This document shows, piece by piece, positions 32,201-42,789 of a DNA stretch of 64,000 nt. The notes below the pieces were generated by a model, which saw nothing but the letters and a program-made list of their open reading frames with translations, did not search any database and was not told the DNA's origin. Source of the stretch: Nemertoderma westbladi. Taxonomy: Eukaryota; Xenacoelomorpha; Nemertodermatida; Nemertodermatidae. Every line of letters starts with the position of its first letter. Position 1 is the stretch's first letter. Location of the stretch: NCBI GenBank assembly GCA_032718475.1, contig JAUCBJ010001140.1, positions 62,001 to 126,000 of the forward strand. The letters run 5' to 3'. The translations under genes were made by a program, and so were the position numbers.

Positions 32201-33020
32201 CGAGTGTTAGGGTGTTTACTGAGGCTAGTCTAGTGACTTGCCTCAGATTCACCAATGGCTTTGTTGGTCGGGGTGGAACATGAGAGTAGCCTCCAACTCC
32301 AGAATCCCTCTCCCCATCACAATCTGGCCTCCCTGGTGACCCAGGGTTTGGGCCAGAAAGGTCATCAGGAAAGGGACTCAAAGAATTGTTGGCTGCTCTC
32401 TCTCCAGTAGGGGGTGAGACAGGCAGCCGGTCAGGAGTTAACTGACGCCTGGTAACTGACGTCTAGTGGCCGGACCTCCGCATTGCTAATGTAATCCATA
32501 GTGGGGGTTGGGGGGTGCTTTTTTGCCGAGTCAGCTCTCGGGGCAAATACCACACCCTGGTTTGCCATTCCACAGGGTGGGTGTCGCAATGGAGTCAGAT
32601 ATGAGGCCCATCACCCATATCTACTCTGGCGTACATGACCCACCATTGGCTGTTGCAGCTCATCTGCTGGGTCATGCCCTGTACCCTTGCTGCCAGGTGC
32701 AGGTCGCAGTGAAGTGCCCTCAGAGTGGACATGAGAACACTCTACTCCTAACCAGCCATTGGTAGATCACCATCTGCCTGGTCAGGCCATATACCCCTGC
32801 AGCCAAGTATATGGGTCCTTAATCCAGGACCAAGGGCGTCCTTATCCCAGAACGAAGGGGGGTCCTAGTTACAGGACCAGATTTGCCCTAGTAAGAGGGT
32901 CTATGCAGCTCAGGTGGCACCTCCTTTATGCTGCATGGAGGTGGCAAGTTTTCTTGATCAATGACCTAGAATACCTGACCTGACCTGATGTATGTAACCC
33001 AAGTAACTATATGTAACCCA
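29235..33020 (-). mobile_element. RTE-like LINE, copy 1, with 18-bp target duplication
   Basis: The 3' end on the minus strand is AGCATGCCGATCCTAGTAGTAG, a short (TAG)n tail, at 29253. The 5' end is near 32985-33002, and GTAACTATATGTAACCCA occurs on both sides (29235-29252 and 33003-33020). Endonuclease-RT organisation with a microsatellite-like 3' tail fits the RTE clade. Roughly 600 bp 5' of the protein (32382-33000) hold no clear ORF. Other copies: 37005-37899, 40168-40381 (fragment), 42751-46165, and a diverged piece at 12534-12740. Confidence 0.85.
29295..32381 (-). pseudogene. LINE endonuclease-reverse transcriptase, one nonsense mutation
   Basis: The 32381-31524 part is an EEP endonuclease (VGVQEHRMQTG, GGIGLLMNP, FLTFLGDFNA, SQIDHILFRRK). 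The 31496-29295 part is the reverse transcriptase: SGVDGVPPEVFK, FRGISLISIAAKLYNRILLN, VIFVDFFKAFDSVSR, GVLQGDTLAPFLF, DLDFADDLGVL, then a C-terminal CVKYNAHISN ... FAGHCFRREDQ region. The two frames are the same frame interrupted by TGA at 31524-31526; copy 3 has CGA there, so a single CpG-type change broke an about 1,030-residue protein. The YxDD box is FADD. No ORF1 protein is recognised, as in RTE elements. Confidence 0.85.
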
Positions 33021-33210
33021 AGTAACTAACGTAACTCAAGTAACTTAACAATACTAATTATTGAAGCAATGCATACTACTTGTTCTGCATACCCGTTAAA
33101 CAATATATGGCAGGCGAGAATCTATTAGGCTGTTAGTTCAATTCAAACGTAATATCCTGCCGTTTTGTCTGTCAGACTACGAGTCTGGCAGCCTGGGTCT
33201 CACGGATTCT

Positions 33211-34560
33211 ACAATGTATTCCTGTATTCAAAGCCAATGATCCAACACTCCCCAAAAATTATCGCCCCATTTCCATCCTCCCTTTTTTCTCTAAAATATT
33301 TGAACGTATTATTTACATACATTCGCTTGAGTATTTCCATGAAAATGGCATTTTTACGAAATTTCAATTTGGTTTCTGCAATCAGCATCGTTCTACTGAA
33401 CTTGCTGTACTTACCCTACTTGATAAAGTAACAAAGGCACTTGATGATAATAATTTCACTCTTGCTATATCAATCGACCTCTCCAAGGCCTTTGATACAG
33501 TCAACCACGAAATTTTAATCAAGAAATTACACCACTTTGGAATAGATGGTACCGCCCTCAGTCTCTTCAAAAATTACCACTCCGGTCGTAAACAGTATGT
33601 AAGTATTGATAATAATCTGTCCAATTCCCATATAATAACCTGTGGGGTACCTCAGGGAAGCATATTGGGGCCTCTGCTGTTTCTTGTGTACTGCAACGAT
33701 ATCGTAAATATTTCTGACAAATTAGGCTTTAGATTATTTGCGGATGACACAATTATCATACACTCTGCAAAATCGATAGAACAACTGTTTCTTGAGACTA
33801 ATAGTGAACTTCAAAGCAAAATGGTTTCGAATAAATCGACTTTCTCTAAATATATCGAATACTAATTATATAATATTTAACACAACAAACAAGCAATACA
33901 CATTTTCCTCAAAACCTCAATTTCATAAAATAAAGACCTCCATTAGTAAGACTATTGGTATCATTAACAAAGTTAAAGCTTTTGCAACCCCCGAGGCATT
34001 AAAGGCCCTTTACTTCACATTAATAAATCCTTATTTTAACTATTGTATATCTGTGTGGGGTTACCAGTCATTTGTGAATAATTCGCCTTCAATTAATTCT
34101 ACAAGACGCCAACCGCACACTAGAAACTACAGAAGGAAAATAAAACGCATCAAAAAGCAGCACATCCCCCTATGCTCGCTAACAAATAATGTTAATTGTT
34201 AATAACAGGGACTCCACCCCGCATTCGACCCACATTCTATTCGAGAAATGTTTTTTCAGAAAATTGGACAAATATGCTTTAAATTTGCCAAAAGACTACT
34301 TCCCCATGATGTCCTACCTTCCCTTCTGACATAAGCTTCCACCATACATAATCAAGCGACCAGATTTGCTAACTCCAATAATTGCATTAGAACACAACAT
34401 AGATTAAAAATTAGGGGTCAATCTATATATCTATCAGGCCCTATAATTTGGAATGCAATTCCACTTTCAGTGCGGCAGTGTCCCACATTAAATAGTTTTA
34501 AAATTAGACTTAGTAGATGGTTAAAATCAGATAGTTTTAGAAGTAGTTCTAGTTAGGTCA
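33211..34560 (+). pseudogene. CR1/Jockey-like LINE, 3' part (RT core and C-terminus)
   Basis: Continuation of 27411-28930: NDPTLPKNYRPISILPFFSK, AISIDLSKAFDTVNHEILI, CGVPQGSILGPLLFLVYCND, LFADDTIIIHS (33195-33800), then TIGIINKVKAFATPEALKAL and, after breaks, a typical C-terminal segment (SIYLSGPIIWNAIPLSVRQC ... FKIRLSRWLK) to about 34555. Frameshifts around 33840-33880 and 34100 kill it. The 3' flank ends in TTATCTTATCATATCATATCTTATA (34880-34910), probably the element's simple-repeat tail. Confidence 0.75.
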
Positions 34561-34695
34561 TTGTTATATTATGTTTTTTTTATAAATACAGTGAGTGCAT
34601 GAGTAGTTGAAGTCCTGATTTTATAGTAAGCTGTGTTACTTGAATTATAGTAGGATACTATTATACTGTACAATACATACATAAATATACCATAA

Positions 34696-34742
34696 TCAAG
34701 GACTACTCTACTAGAGAGAGTAGTAGGTAGAGTAGTCCTTGA
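34696..34742. repeat. 15-bp inverted repeat
   Basis: TCAAGGACTACTCTA (34696-34710) and TAGAGTAGTCCTTGA (34728-34742) can form a 15-bp stem with a 17-base AG-rich loop. It lies in the 3' region of the CR1/Jockey-like LINE; no function is evident. Confidence 0.7.
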
Positions 34743-34919
34743 CTATAATCTGTGTTGTGTAACTGGTCGCTGAAATAATGGGACTACCCGTCCAGTGGCC
34801 AGCTCCACATATACATCACATTTGTTATAATTTTATGTAATTTGTTAAATTTTTGCAGTCTATGTGTGAGAAATTGTTAATATATCTTATCTTATCATAT
34901 CATATCTTATATGAGTAAA

Positions 34920-35240
34920 TCAATAATATCTAATTATTGAAATTATATAGTGTTTGTTTCCAAAATTATATACATCTTTAAAGCATTACTATAATTATAA
35001 TTGACAGACAAGCAAAGAGACTACAGGTTGGCAGACCAGAGCGTCATACGTTGATAAAGAAACCACTATCCACATAGGGTCAGTATGTTGTTGAATGAAA
35101 CTAAGCCATGATAAAATATTTATGTATTGTATGTACATCCAAAAGAACAGACAGACAGCCAGAACTAACGAACCGACCGTAACTCGGTGTTACCACTTCA
35201 CCAACTTGTAGAGGACATATCATAGTATATATGTACCAAA
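34920..35240. other. non-coding, nothing recognised
   Basis: AT-rich spacer with an isolated ACAGACAGACAG run near 35147. It may belong to the body of the TTAA-family repeat ending at 35358. Confidence 0.3.
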
Positions 35241-35280
35241 TTTCAAAACGATTGACCAAAACGGAGCTGAGATATTAAGA

Positions 35281-35358
35281 GGGGGTCGAATCGACCCCCC
35301 CCCCCCCCCCCCCCCCCCAGCCGTAAGCGGGGGTAAAACACGCCCAGCCCTAAAAGGG
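35281..35358 (-). repeat. right end of the G-run palindrome TTAA family
   Basis: GGGGGTCGAATCGACCCCC with a C-run of about 22, then CCCAGCCCTAAAAGGG directly before TTAA at 35359-35362. Read on the minus strand this is TTAA-CCCTTTTAGGG ... G-run ... palindrome, the same order as at 59130 and 49673. Confidence 0.6.
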
Positions 35359-35362
35359 TTAA

Positions 35363-36370
35363 AGAGTCAATCAAGCTCGAACCGATCCCCTGAATTGCCA
35401 ATTCAAGGAAGTGGGTAGTTATAGCCCAAACCCGAATATTATTTTCTTCTTTTTCCACTTGGTATACGCTCCACCCCTTTGCCTTCTCCCAAGACTCTGA
35501 TTCAAAGTTGGAAATAACTTATTGCAGGTTAGCATCATGATGCTATGCTTCTGCCGTCAGAGTTACACACTTGTGTGATAAAGCATCAGTGTGTCATGGT
35601 TCAGGACCTCCCTATGTTCCACTCTGATTAGGTATTGTGTATCTGCTAAGGAATTAACTGCATCAACGTGTAGGAAACCACAAACCGCAGACCCCAAGGT
35701 AGGAACAACCTATATATAGTTATTATATATCCATACTTATATATAGTCAGCATTAACGACAGCTCGTAACTAGGGCCACATGCGAGAGATGGAGACCGCT
35801 AAGCCTCTAGAGACTCAGTGGGCAGCCAAACATACACAGCCCCGAGCTTAACTCCCATATCAAGATAAACTCTCATGCCAACTAATGAAGTTAACATGGT
35901 TGGATGAATACCTCTGCCCGGTGCCATTTCTGCCTCTTTAACTAGTGCCAATCCTATTACTGGTTCATACCACTTGGAGGTGAGCAGTTGGACTTTAAAA
36001 GCATTAATACAGTATCATGGAGGGGTTCCCTGAAGGGTCAACTACCTTAATGCTGTGCTGGCGTGGAGTCAGTGCCATATAGACTGGTTCTTCAACCTGA
36101 CCATGATACCTCAGGGTCACGAACCGCAACAGATGCTGTGCTGTTTCCCCACTTTCCCCTGCTGCAGAGGGGCCTTCGGGTAACCTCCAGTTTCATGCCG
36201 ACTGTGTGCTTGCTAAGCCCAGGATTGGAGTGTAATTCAGCGAGTAACTAATCTGACTCTTTATAACTCCTCACACTGAGTTTATATTTGAATATTTTAA
36301 ATATTAAAATATAAATAAATTGAATATTGGAAATATAAATAAATTTAAATAAATAAATTTTGAAACATGT
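35363..36370. other. non-coding, nothing recognised
   Basis: More balanced base composition than its neighbours (35460-36250) but no convincing ORF on either strand. Source unknown. Confidence 0.3.
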
Positions 36371-36830
36371 TATAGAAATGCAAGAACAGGTTGCTGATGT
36401 TTGCTAAGAACAAGTTACAATGTTTGGAGAACTGACAAAAGAACAAGATACAGAGTTAAAATAACTCTTTACAAACGTTACAGACTTGAAAGAACAGGAT
36501 ACAGCATTAAAAGAACAGGTTGCAGACTTGAAAGAACAGGATTCGGTGTTTATCCCCAGTAGATGTATTGAATTAAGTCACCGGGAGTCTGGAACTGCGT
36601 CCAGCAAATAGCAAATTAATTTGGCTACCCAGGTTGCTTTTGCAGACAAACTAATATTGTCTGACCACTTTATCCAATTATTTACCATTCTTTGCAGTAT
36701 TGAACAGAATAGGACGCCAGCCATCTGTCCTTTACGAGACTATATAGGATATACCGCCACCAGGGGTTACTTTGATCGTTTCTTTGCAGTTTTAGAACAT
36801 TTTCACTGGCTGTATAAGCCTACATAATGA
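36371..36830 (+). pseudogene. remnant of a coiled-coil coding sequence
   Basis: One frame, broken by a few stops, reads EMQEQVADV, KEQDTELK, VTDLKEQDTALKEQVADLKE, i.e. repeated heptads predicted to form a coiled coil, and runs on after a stop near 36610 to TQVAFADKLILSDHFIQLFT ... PLRDYIGYTATRGYFDRFF. It could be an ORF1/gag-like part of a retroelement, but no flanking pol was found. The origin is not recognised. Confidence 0.3.
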
Positions 36831-37004
36831 TATGTTAATAGAATTCAATAACATTACAGGTTTGGGCTAAATACCTACATTATATGGAATTCCCAGAAGC
36901 ACTGCATAGCGAAGTAATTTAGAATTGATTAGTTATCCAAGTTACCTCTGGATTTGGGGATACTAAATTTAAAACATTTACATTACATTTATTTATCCTA
37001 TGCT

Positions 37005-37899
37005 ACTACTACTACTACTAGGATCGGCATGCTGCATTGCAGCTGCATTTTTAAGAATGCTGTGCCGGCTTGTCAACAAAATTGCACCGCCACAACTCCC
37101 TATCACCCATGACATTTGCTAGATCATCCGCATCTTTAAGGCCTGTGTTCTTTAAGATGCGTCTCAAGAAAGTCATGGGCTGTCCACCATGCTTATTCAC
37201 TCCATGAGGCTGCCAAAGTACAAGATTATGCACTGGCTGGTCCTCACGGCGAAAGCAATGTCCTGCAAAGCGGAGGCGATTTTGTTCTAGTGTCAAGCTT
37301 GGGGGAACCAATGAGACACCTCCAATGTTATATAGTGTCTGGTTGGAGATGTGTGCATTGTACTTGACACAATGAACCCGGCGTAGCATTCTTGTGAATG
37401 TGCCATCCAGAGATTTGGTGTCCTCAGCAGTTAGAGCCCAGCATGGACTCCCGTAGAGGAGTACTGGAACTACTGCTGCTCTAAATAATCGGACCTTAAG
37501 TTTCCGATTAATTCTCGGTGATTTCCAAATCCTGGAAAGCCTATTCAAGGCTGTCCATGCCTTTCCCTTACGTATTCGAAGGTCCTCACCTGACTTCCGG
37601 ATCCATGATCCCAGGTAACAGAAGTCGTCCACATGCTCAAGCATACCATCCTTTGAGCTTATGCTCATCCGATCAGAGACTTGCTGAGGACTTTCAAAGT
37701 TAACGGTCAGAATTTTGGTCTTTCTGGAGTTAATAAAAAGACCAACACTAGAAGCAGCATGTTCTAATGAGCTGAGGAGCCGTTGGGCTCCCTCTAATGA
37801 TTCTGAGAGTACTCCTAAGTCATCAGCAAAGTCTAGATCAGTTAGGTACTTGGCAGGATTTCCTCGACTTCTAGAGCCAGTAGGTGGAGTTATCATTTG
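37005..37899 (-). mobile_element. RTE-like LINE, copy 2, 5'-truncated
   Basis: About 97% identical by eye to the 3' 0.9 kb of copy 1: same tail (TAG)n-end, then the RT C-terminus up to ITPPTGSRSRGNPAKYLTDL. It stops at ...GAGTTATCAT, where TCCTATGCT (37900-37908) repeats TCCTATGCT at 36996-37004, a 9-bp target duplication. The frame 37051-37890 is open. Classic 5' truncation by incomplete reverse transcription. Confidence 0.9.
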
Positions 37900-37908
37900 T
37901 CCTATGCT

Positions 37909-39460
37909 GCTGTTGTATTGTAGACATGTATATAGACAAATTTTGATTCTATGAAAAAATTTTGGATTGATATATAACATAACACAAATTAAAAAAGTAT
38001 TAAAGAAATTAATGATTTTTATATTATCACATACAAGTTATATCCTTCCAGGATAACACTTATCCATCCATCAACAACTTCCTTAACTAACACAATAAAT
38101 TGAATTGCCTTGACAATGAATTGCTATGTTTATTCTACCTGACATTCTATTCTAACATTCTACCTGGTAACCCATCTCCAAAAGCAGCTTTCAAAAATCG
38201 GAAAAGTTTTCTAGCTCAAGCTGTGCCCCCTGTGGTAATGGGTTTACAAAGCTTGCTGAGTATAGTGTCAATTAAGCTTTGGGTATCTGGTAATTGCTTT
38301 ATATCTGGTATAGTAAAGTCGTCGATTTTAATAGAACTTATTTTACGTACTGATGCACCACAACCTCAAACTGATCCTCATTAACTTCCATGATTTGAGA
38401 AACAAAGTTCCTATTCATAGAGACCTGAGAAACGATTGGAACTGCAACTAGCAAACCAATCCCCAATATTAAGATCTTCCTCCGCATTAGAAGATTCATG
38501 ACTCATTGCTTTCAACATAACTGACAACACTCATGCTGCCCTCATTGTCTCAGATATCATTTAACTGTTCACCTCCTCCCAACTGTTCAGTATCCATATA
38601 CAGACCAGTATCCTCAGCAACATTATTGCCTGGAACAATCTTGCCAACACGTTTACAAGATTGTTGTTTAAGTGGGCCTAATGTTTCTTGTTCTTGAGCA
38701 TATCAGCAACAACATCGCCCAAATGCGAACGAACATGGATTTCAGAACTTTGCTGGCTACCAGAAGGCAACGGTTTTAGAACATGTCACCTGATTAACAT
38801 GTCAACCTGTAAACCTGTTTATTAGTTCCTTATAAAGACAATTCAATGGAATAGGAAAAATGGGAAACGCTGTGAGACTCCTTCCTCAATTCACCTAACA
38901 TGCTTCTCAATTTCCAAAATTTCAGCTCTGGAAAATCAGGCATTCCCATGAAATTTAACATTTTCTTAAAAGACATAATCTGGCCGTAGCTGATGTCAGA
39001 CTGCATGATTTTTCACCACACATTACAAATTTTCTAAACTTTCCCTCTACTACTTACCTACTAAGTTTGGTTCAATTCCGAGACATTGAGCACTGAAGAC
39101 AGCATTTAACATCTGAGAAATTCATGTTCAAACATTTACCAGACAAACAGATAGACATGCACCATTCACCCAATATGAACCGTATGCTAAGGCACACCGA
39201 CTCCCACATAACGTATAAGCAACAAGAATGGCACCAAAAGTGAGACATCAAAATTGTTTTTTTTGACCCAAGATCTATAAAATCCACCCCCCCCCCCCCC
39301 CCCCCCCCACCCACCCCCCACCCCCTGGGCCAATAAGTTATAAAATAGCCTGGGTCAGATCGGGTTAAACGTGATATGCGGCAATGTAGGCGGGATGAGT
39401 AGTGGAAGATTCGATCTGATCGCCTTGCTGTATCTCTTTCAGTAATAACATGAAAAACTG
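37909..39460. other. non-coding, nothing recognised
   Basis: No credible gene. A C-run followed by CCCACCCACCCCCCACCCCC lies at about 39288-39326. Short ORFs here show no recognisable motif. Confidence 0.3.
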
Positions 39461-39469
39461 TTTGACTAA

Positions 39470-39960
39470 TGTTAAAAACAACTGTTGTGCTTAAGTCCCA
39501 TTGTCATGTAAAATTTGTACAGCTGTTTGTTGGTGAACAAATTGTTTTTAAAGATAAATTCACAAATTTATATAATTCGGTGAATGATGACTCTCTAACA
39601 GAATCAGTGGATTGGAGCTCAAGTTACAAAGTATTATTTTTTTCTAATGATACATTAATTAAAACTGCTGATGTTATTGTTGTTATTGATGTTTTGTCCA
39701 GTGGCAAATGTGCTGGACCAGACAATTTTGTAAGTATGATCCTTTTTAAAAATGGCCCTGTAAACTTGTATAAAATTCTGGATCTTTGTTTTTAGCTTAA
39801 ATATTCATGGTTATATTCCAGAACTACTTATAGAGTCCTTCATCATTCCTTTGGTTAAAGATCAAAATGCTGATATAACTCATGTTGATAACTATATGGA
39901 TTAGCAACAGTTACTCTATGTAGGCCTAGTAAGATTGTGGAACTAATTTATCTCGATCGA
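39470..39960 (+). pseudogene. degraded LINE reverse transcriptase (another family)
   Basis: FKDKFTNLYNSVNDD, then DVIVVIDVLSSGKCAGPDNF and, one frame on, YIPELLIESFIIPLVKDQNADITHVDNY match the pattern 'L..GKa.GpD ... vP..l..s.iiPl.Kdk..d...NYR' at the N-terminal side of many LINE RTs. Stops and a frame change follow; the palm domain is absent. Confidence 0.5.
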
Positions 39961-40167
39961 TATGCTTTTTCTTTATACATGAAATACGCAATTCAGGTTC
40001 AAACCTGATCTTGGCACTAATCTGAACTTCCAATTTATTGAAAAAAATCGAACCCAATAAAAATTTACTTGATTCGAGAAATATAAATACCTCTGTCACA
40101 TAATACACAACTCCACCATTAATGACTTCGATATTTTAAATCAACTTCATAGTTTGTATAAACGTAA

Positions 40168-40381
40168 TAAGAAATGAAAACAAATAAGTTGGTGCCAGTT
40201 CCCAAGAAGGGAAACCTAACACTCTATGGTTCTTTTCGGGGAATCTCATTGATATCGATTGCTGCAAAGCTATACAATAGAATTATATTAAATCGCATCA
40301 GGGATCCCATTGAGAGACTGCTCCGTGGAAATCAGAATGGGTTCCGTAAAGGTCGTGGGACCATGGAGCCCATTTTGGCAC
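40168..40381 (+). mobile_element. internal fragment of the RTE-like LINE
   Basis: About 210 bp nearly identical to the RT segment EMKTNKLVPVPKKGNLTLYG ... NGFRKGRGTMEPILA of copies 1 and 3, in opposite orientation. Both ends are abrupt and neither the LINE 3' tail nor 5' end is present, so it is not a normal 5'-truncated insertion. Confidence 0.8.
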
Positions 40382-40836
40382 GAAATTTCAGTATCAGCAT
40401 GATATATTGCGCATTGGCTATAATAATATAGCTCAGTTTGGCTTGTTTGGCTGTTTGGGTACAGCTATGACTTTAGCATCTAACTAATGTTTGGTGAACC
40501 CGGCATCAGATTCAATGCAATGAGCAGTACAAATGTCACAATTCACTGAACTCTGACATACACCTCCACTACAATGAATTTCAAAACCCTCACATTTTAT
40601 GCACTCTTCATTCCCGGGTTTGGCCAGAGAAATTCCCATCTCCTTATTTCGAATATGACACTTCAGTGATTTCATATTTCTCTAAAAAGTCACGGTGCAA
40701 TTTTGTGATAGTAAATTCACAAGCAGGTACAAGCAAAAAATTTCTCTAAATTTCGTCAATATCATGACGGATCCCAATGGGGTTGAAATTTTGAGCATTC
40801 ACGATGCACCACAATGAATTTTATAACAATATAACT
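40382..40836. other. non-coding, possible Cys-rich remnant
   Basis: A minus-strand frame (40484-40675) has CIKCEGFEIHC, CQSSVNCDICTAHC, suggestive of a broken zinc-finger region, but nothing else supports it. Confidence 0.2.
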
Positions 40837-40892
40837 CGGTCAACCAACGTGTGTTGGGCACCGCGGGGAGCCCAACACACGTTGGTTGACCG
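40837..40892. repeat. perfect 23-bp inverted repeat hairpin
   Basis: CGGTCAACCAACGTGTGTTG GGC (40837-40859) and its exact complement (40870-40892) are separated by a 10-base GC-rich loop (ACCGCGGGGA). It is far longer and more perfect than the chance palindromes in this window. Confidence 0.85.
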
Positions 40893-41142
40893 ACTGGCGA
40901 GAGTTGTTCAAACACTTCAAGGTTATTGCACGGCTCCCTTTGCGTCCGTCCTGTCCTGCAAAAACTAGAAATGTTTTATAAACGCACTCGCCAGCCAGCT
41001 ATTAACAAGCAGAAACGTGATTGGCGCAAGTTTGAGGTGCTACTTCCCAATAGTTAGACGGATACACTTCTACCTTGTTTCACTTTACCGTCCCGTCTCC
41101 CTTGGGAACTTCTATCTATTGTCTCCTTTCTAGCACTAGCTA

Positions 41143-41202
41143 CTTGAGAAAGCCCCCATTGGGGCGAAACCTACTGATCAGCTGACAGCCGTCAGCTGAT
41201 CA
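41143..41202 (+). ncRNA. hammerhead-like motif plus hairpin
   Basis: CTTGAGAAAGCCCC-CATT-GGGGCGAAAC (41143-41170) has a 5-bp GCCCC/GGGGC stem between a CUGANGA-like strand and GAAAC, the layout of a hammerhead core, although CTTGAGA deviates from CUGANGA. Directly after comes TGATCAGCTGAC-AGCC-GTCAGCTGATCA (41175-41202), a perfect 12-bp hairpin. A similar motif lies at 58141-58170. Such motifs accompany Penelope-like and related retroelements; activity is doubtful. Confidence 0.4.
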
Positions 41203-41239
41203 CTGATTGCATGCAACGTCTAATGGTCAGTTGCTTTTT

Positions 41240-41900
41240 TATTTTAGTATTTGTATCGTACTGTACTTGCATACCTACCGGTAAGGTTTTTACTTCAGCT
41301 TGACAATTAAAGAATAAAATAATATGATTCTATGTTATAGCCTTTATATCATCATTGATCTTATTAGATGGATGTTGGCCACATTAATCTGCTGGGGGGG
41401 TAGTAGACCCAATATCGCAAATTAAATTTGTTTTAATCACTAATTGTTGGTGGATTTATATCCAAGTTTTGTTAAGAAAAATTGTTGGTATACATGTACC
41501 TTCTCCTAGTTATATCAGTGAACATCTATTTAAATCACTTTGTCCTTCGCTCATTGGTTAATGTGTTACTTGCCTCCACACTATACACAATATATTGCTT
41601 TCCCTGTTCGGCACTATCTCCTCCCAATAGCTATTGTGAAGTTGTGAACGTCTCAATTCTAAAATTTTAATTTCACAATTTTGCTTGCACTTGCACTCCG
41701 CTGCTGGTCTTAATAGATGCCTTTCATTATTTCTTACCATACGAGCCATTTTGGTGTGTGCTCTATTCTCTTTTGGTGGTTTGCTGCGTTTTTTTCCTCT
41801 ACTAATGGAATGGCCAGTATGGGTCAGTTAGGTTCATTGAATGAATTAAATAGTGAGTCAATAATGTCAATGTAAATAGTGAATCAATTGTTGTCATATC
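41240..41900. other. non-coding, nothing recognised
   Basis: AT-rich with one short G-run (41394); ORFs here have no recognisable motif. Confidence 0.3.
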
Positions 41901-41904
41901 AACA

Positions 41905-42712
41905 GTACTAGGATGTTTGAAAGTTAAAATTACTTATCCAATATTGTGGCTGCAGGCAAACCAAAGAAGTGGCTTATCAAACCTGTTCTGTAATGCAATA
42001 CATGCAGCCAGTTTTTGCCCTGTATTGACTGAAGTTGTATCAAAAAGCATGTCATATACACAATCTGTACACTCACATGAATTGAGTAGGTCTACTGTTG
42101 ACTTGGAAAACAAATCTCCAGCTAATTATGTTGATTTATGTGGTATGATTGGTACTCCAATAAGCTTAGTTCCTCCTTCACCAGTTATAAGAACAGGTAA
42201 TCTTTCCTCTTTATTATCAGCATTGTCAAGGGTGCCCAGTAGTTTTAGTTTACCATCCCAACAAACAGCCCCAATTTTCGGTGGCTTCCATAACTTTTTG
42301 AGTTTCTCAGCAATGGGTTGGCTAGCCTTAATCCTATACCTATATGATTGGCTATGGTGAAGGTTCAGTTTAGATTTGTTCCCACCTCCAGCTGTAATTG
42401 TACTTTGTACAATGGATGTCAAGGAGGTAGGTCTAACATAATTTCTTAATGCTGTGGAAACCAGAAGCTCAGAATTAAGAATATTATGAGGCAAAAATAA
42501 GTTTGTTCCTATTTTAACATACATATCTCTTGTATGTATGACTTGGCAGTTAGGTTTCATAGGAAGTACCAGGAAGGTCTTCATTTCTACTAGCAGCTTT
42601 TTGTATTGTAAATATTCTGTCTTCTTCATTGTTGATTCTATTCATAGCATCACTAGGCCAGAATTGATAAGAGTCATCTAACTCTGATTTGAATGAATCT
42701 ATGCGTTCCATC
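41905..42712 (-). pseudogene. broken member of a transposon-associated family (WDGK / DTTxxNTG / ACxHx)
   Basis: Minus-strand reading from 42712: MERIDSFKSELDDSYQFWPS, then YLQYKKLL in a second frame, RPTSLTSIVQSTITAGGG, IGAVCWDGKLKLL, ERLPVLITGEGGTKLIGVP (to 42126), and further on DMLFDTTSVNTG, AACIALQ, LLWFACSHNIG near 41920-42010. The run 'hWDGKll ... RLPVLvsG ... LLGVPkl ... FDTTasNTG ... ACRHHi' is shared by many unnamed repeated proteins of sea urchins, Hydra and insects. A nuclease or transposase role is guessed from the spacing of Asp/His motifs. Stops and frame changes break it. Confidence 0.5.
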
Positions 42713-42789
42713 TGTTTACCAGTCCATCTGTTTACCAGTCCATCTGTTTACTACTACTAGGATCGGCATGCTGCATTGCAGCTGCATTT

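Larger units (their letters stand above)
28922..33210. mobile_element. insertion splitting the CR1/Jockey-like LINE (ends uncertain)
   Basis: The host LINE reads up to LNIGRV near 28925 and resumes at VFKANDPTLPKNYRPISILP near 33215, so everything between is inserted. About 0.3 kb on the left (with a C-run at 28943-28964) and 0.2 kb on the right do not belong to the RTE-like LINE, and probably are a non-autonomous element that the LINE entered later. Weak TTGT-starting inverted ends are possible but not convincing. Confidence 0.5.

Noticed and set aside
34696-34742. 15-bp hairpin as an intrinsic terminator or RNA gene
   Set aside because: No bacterial context, no T-tract, no conservation visible; kept only as an inverted repeat.
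38100-38384. 94-codon plus-strand ORF
   Set aside because: Hydrophobic but no recognisable domain, no signal of splicing, surrounded by non-coding sequence; likely chance.
40484-40675. Cys-rich minus-strand ORF as a zinc-finger gene
   Set aside because: Only 63 codons, irregular Cys spacing, no neighbour or splice signals that support it.
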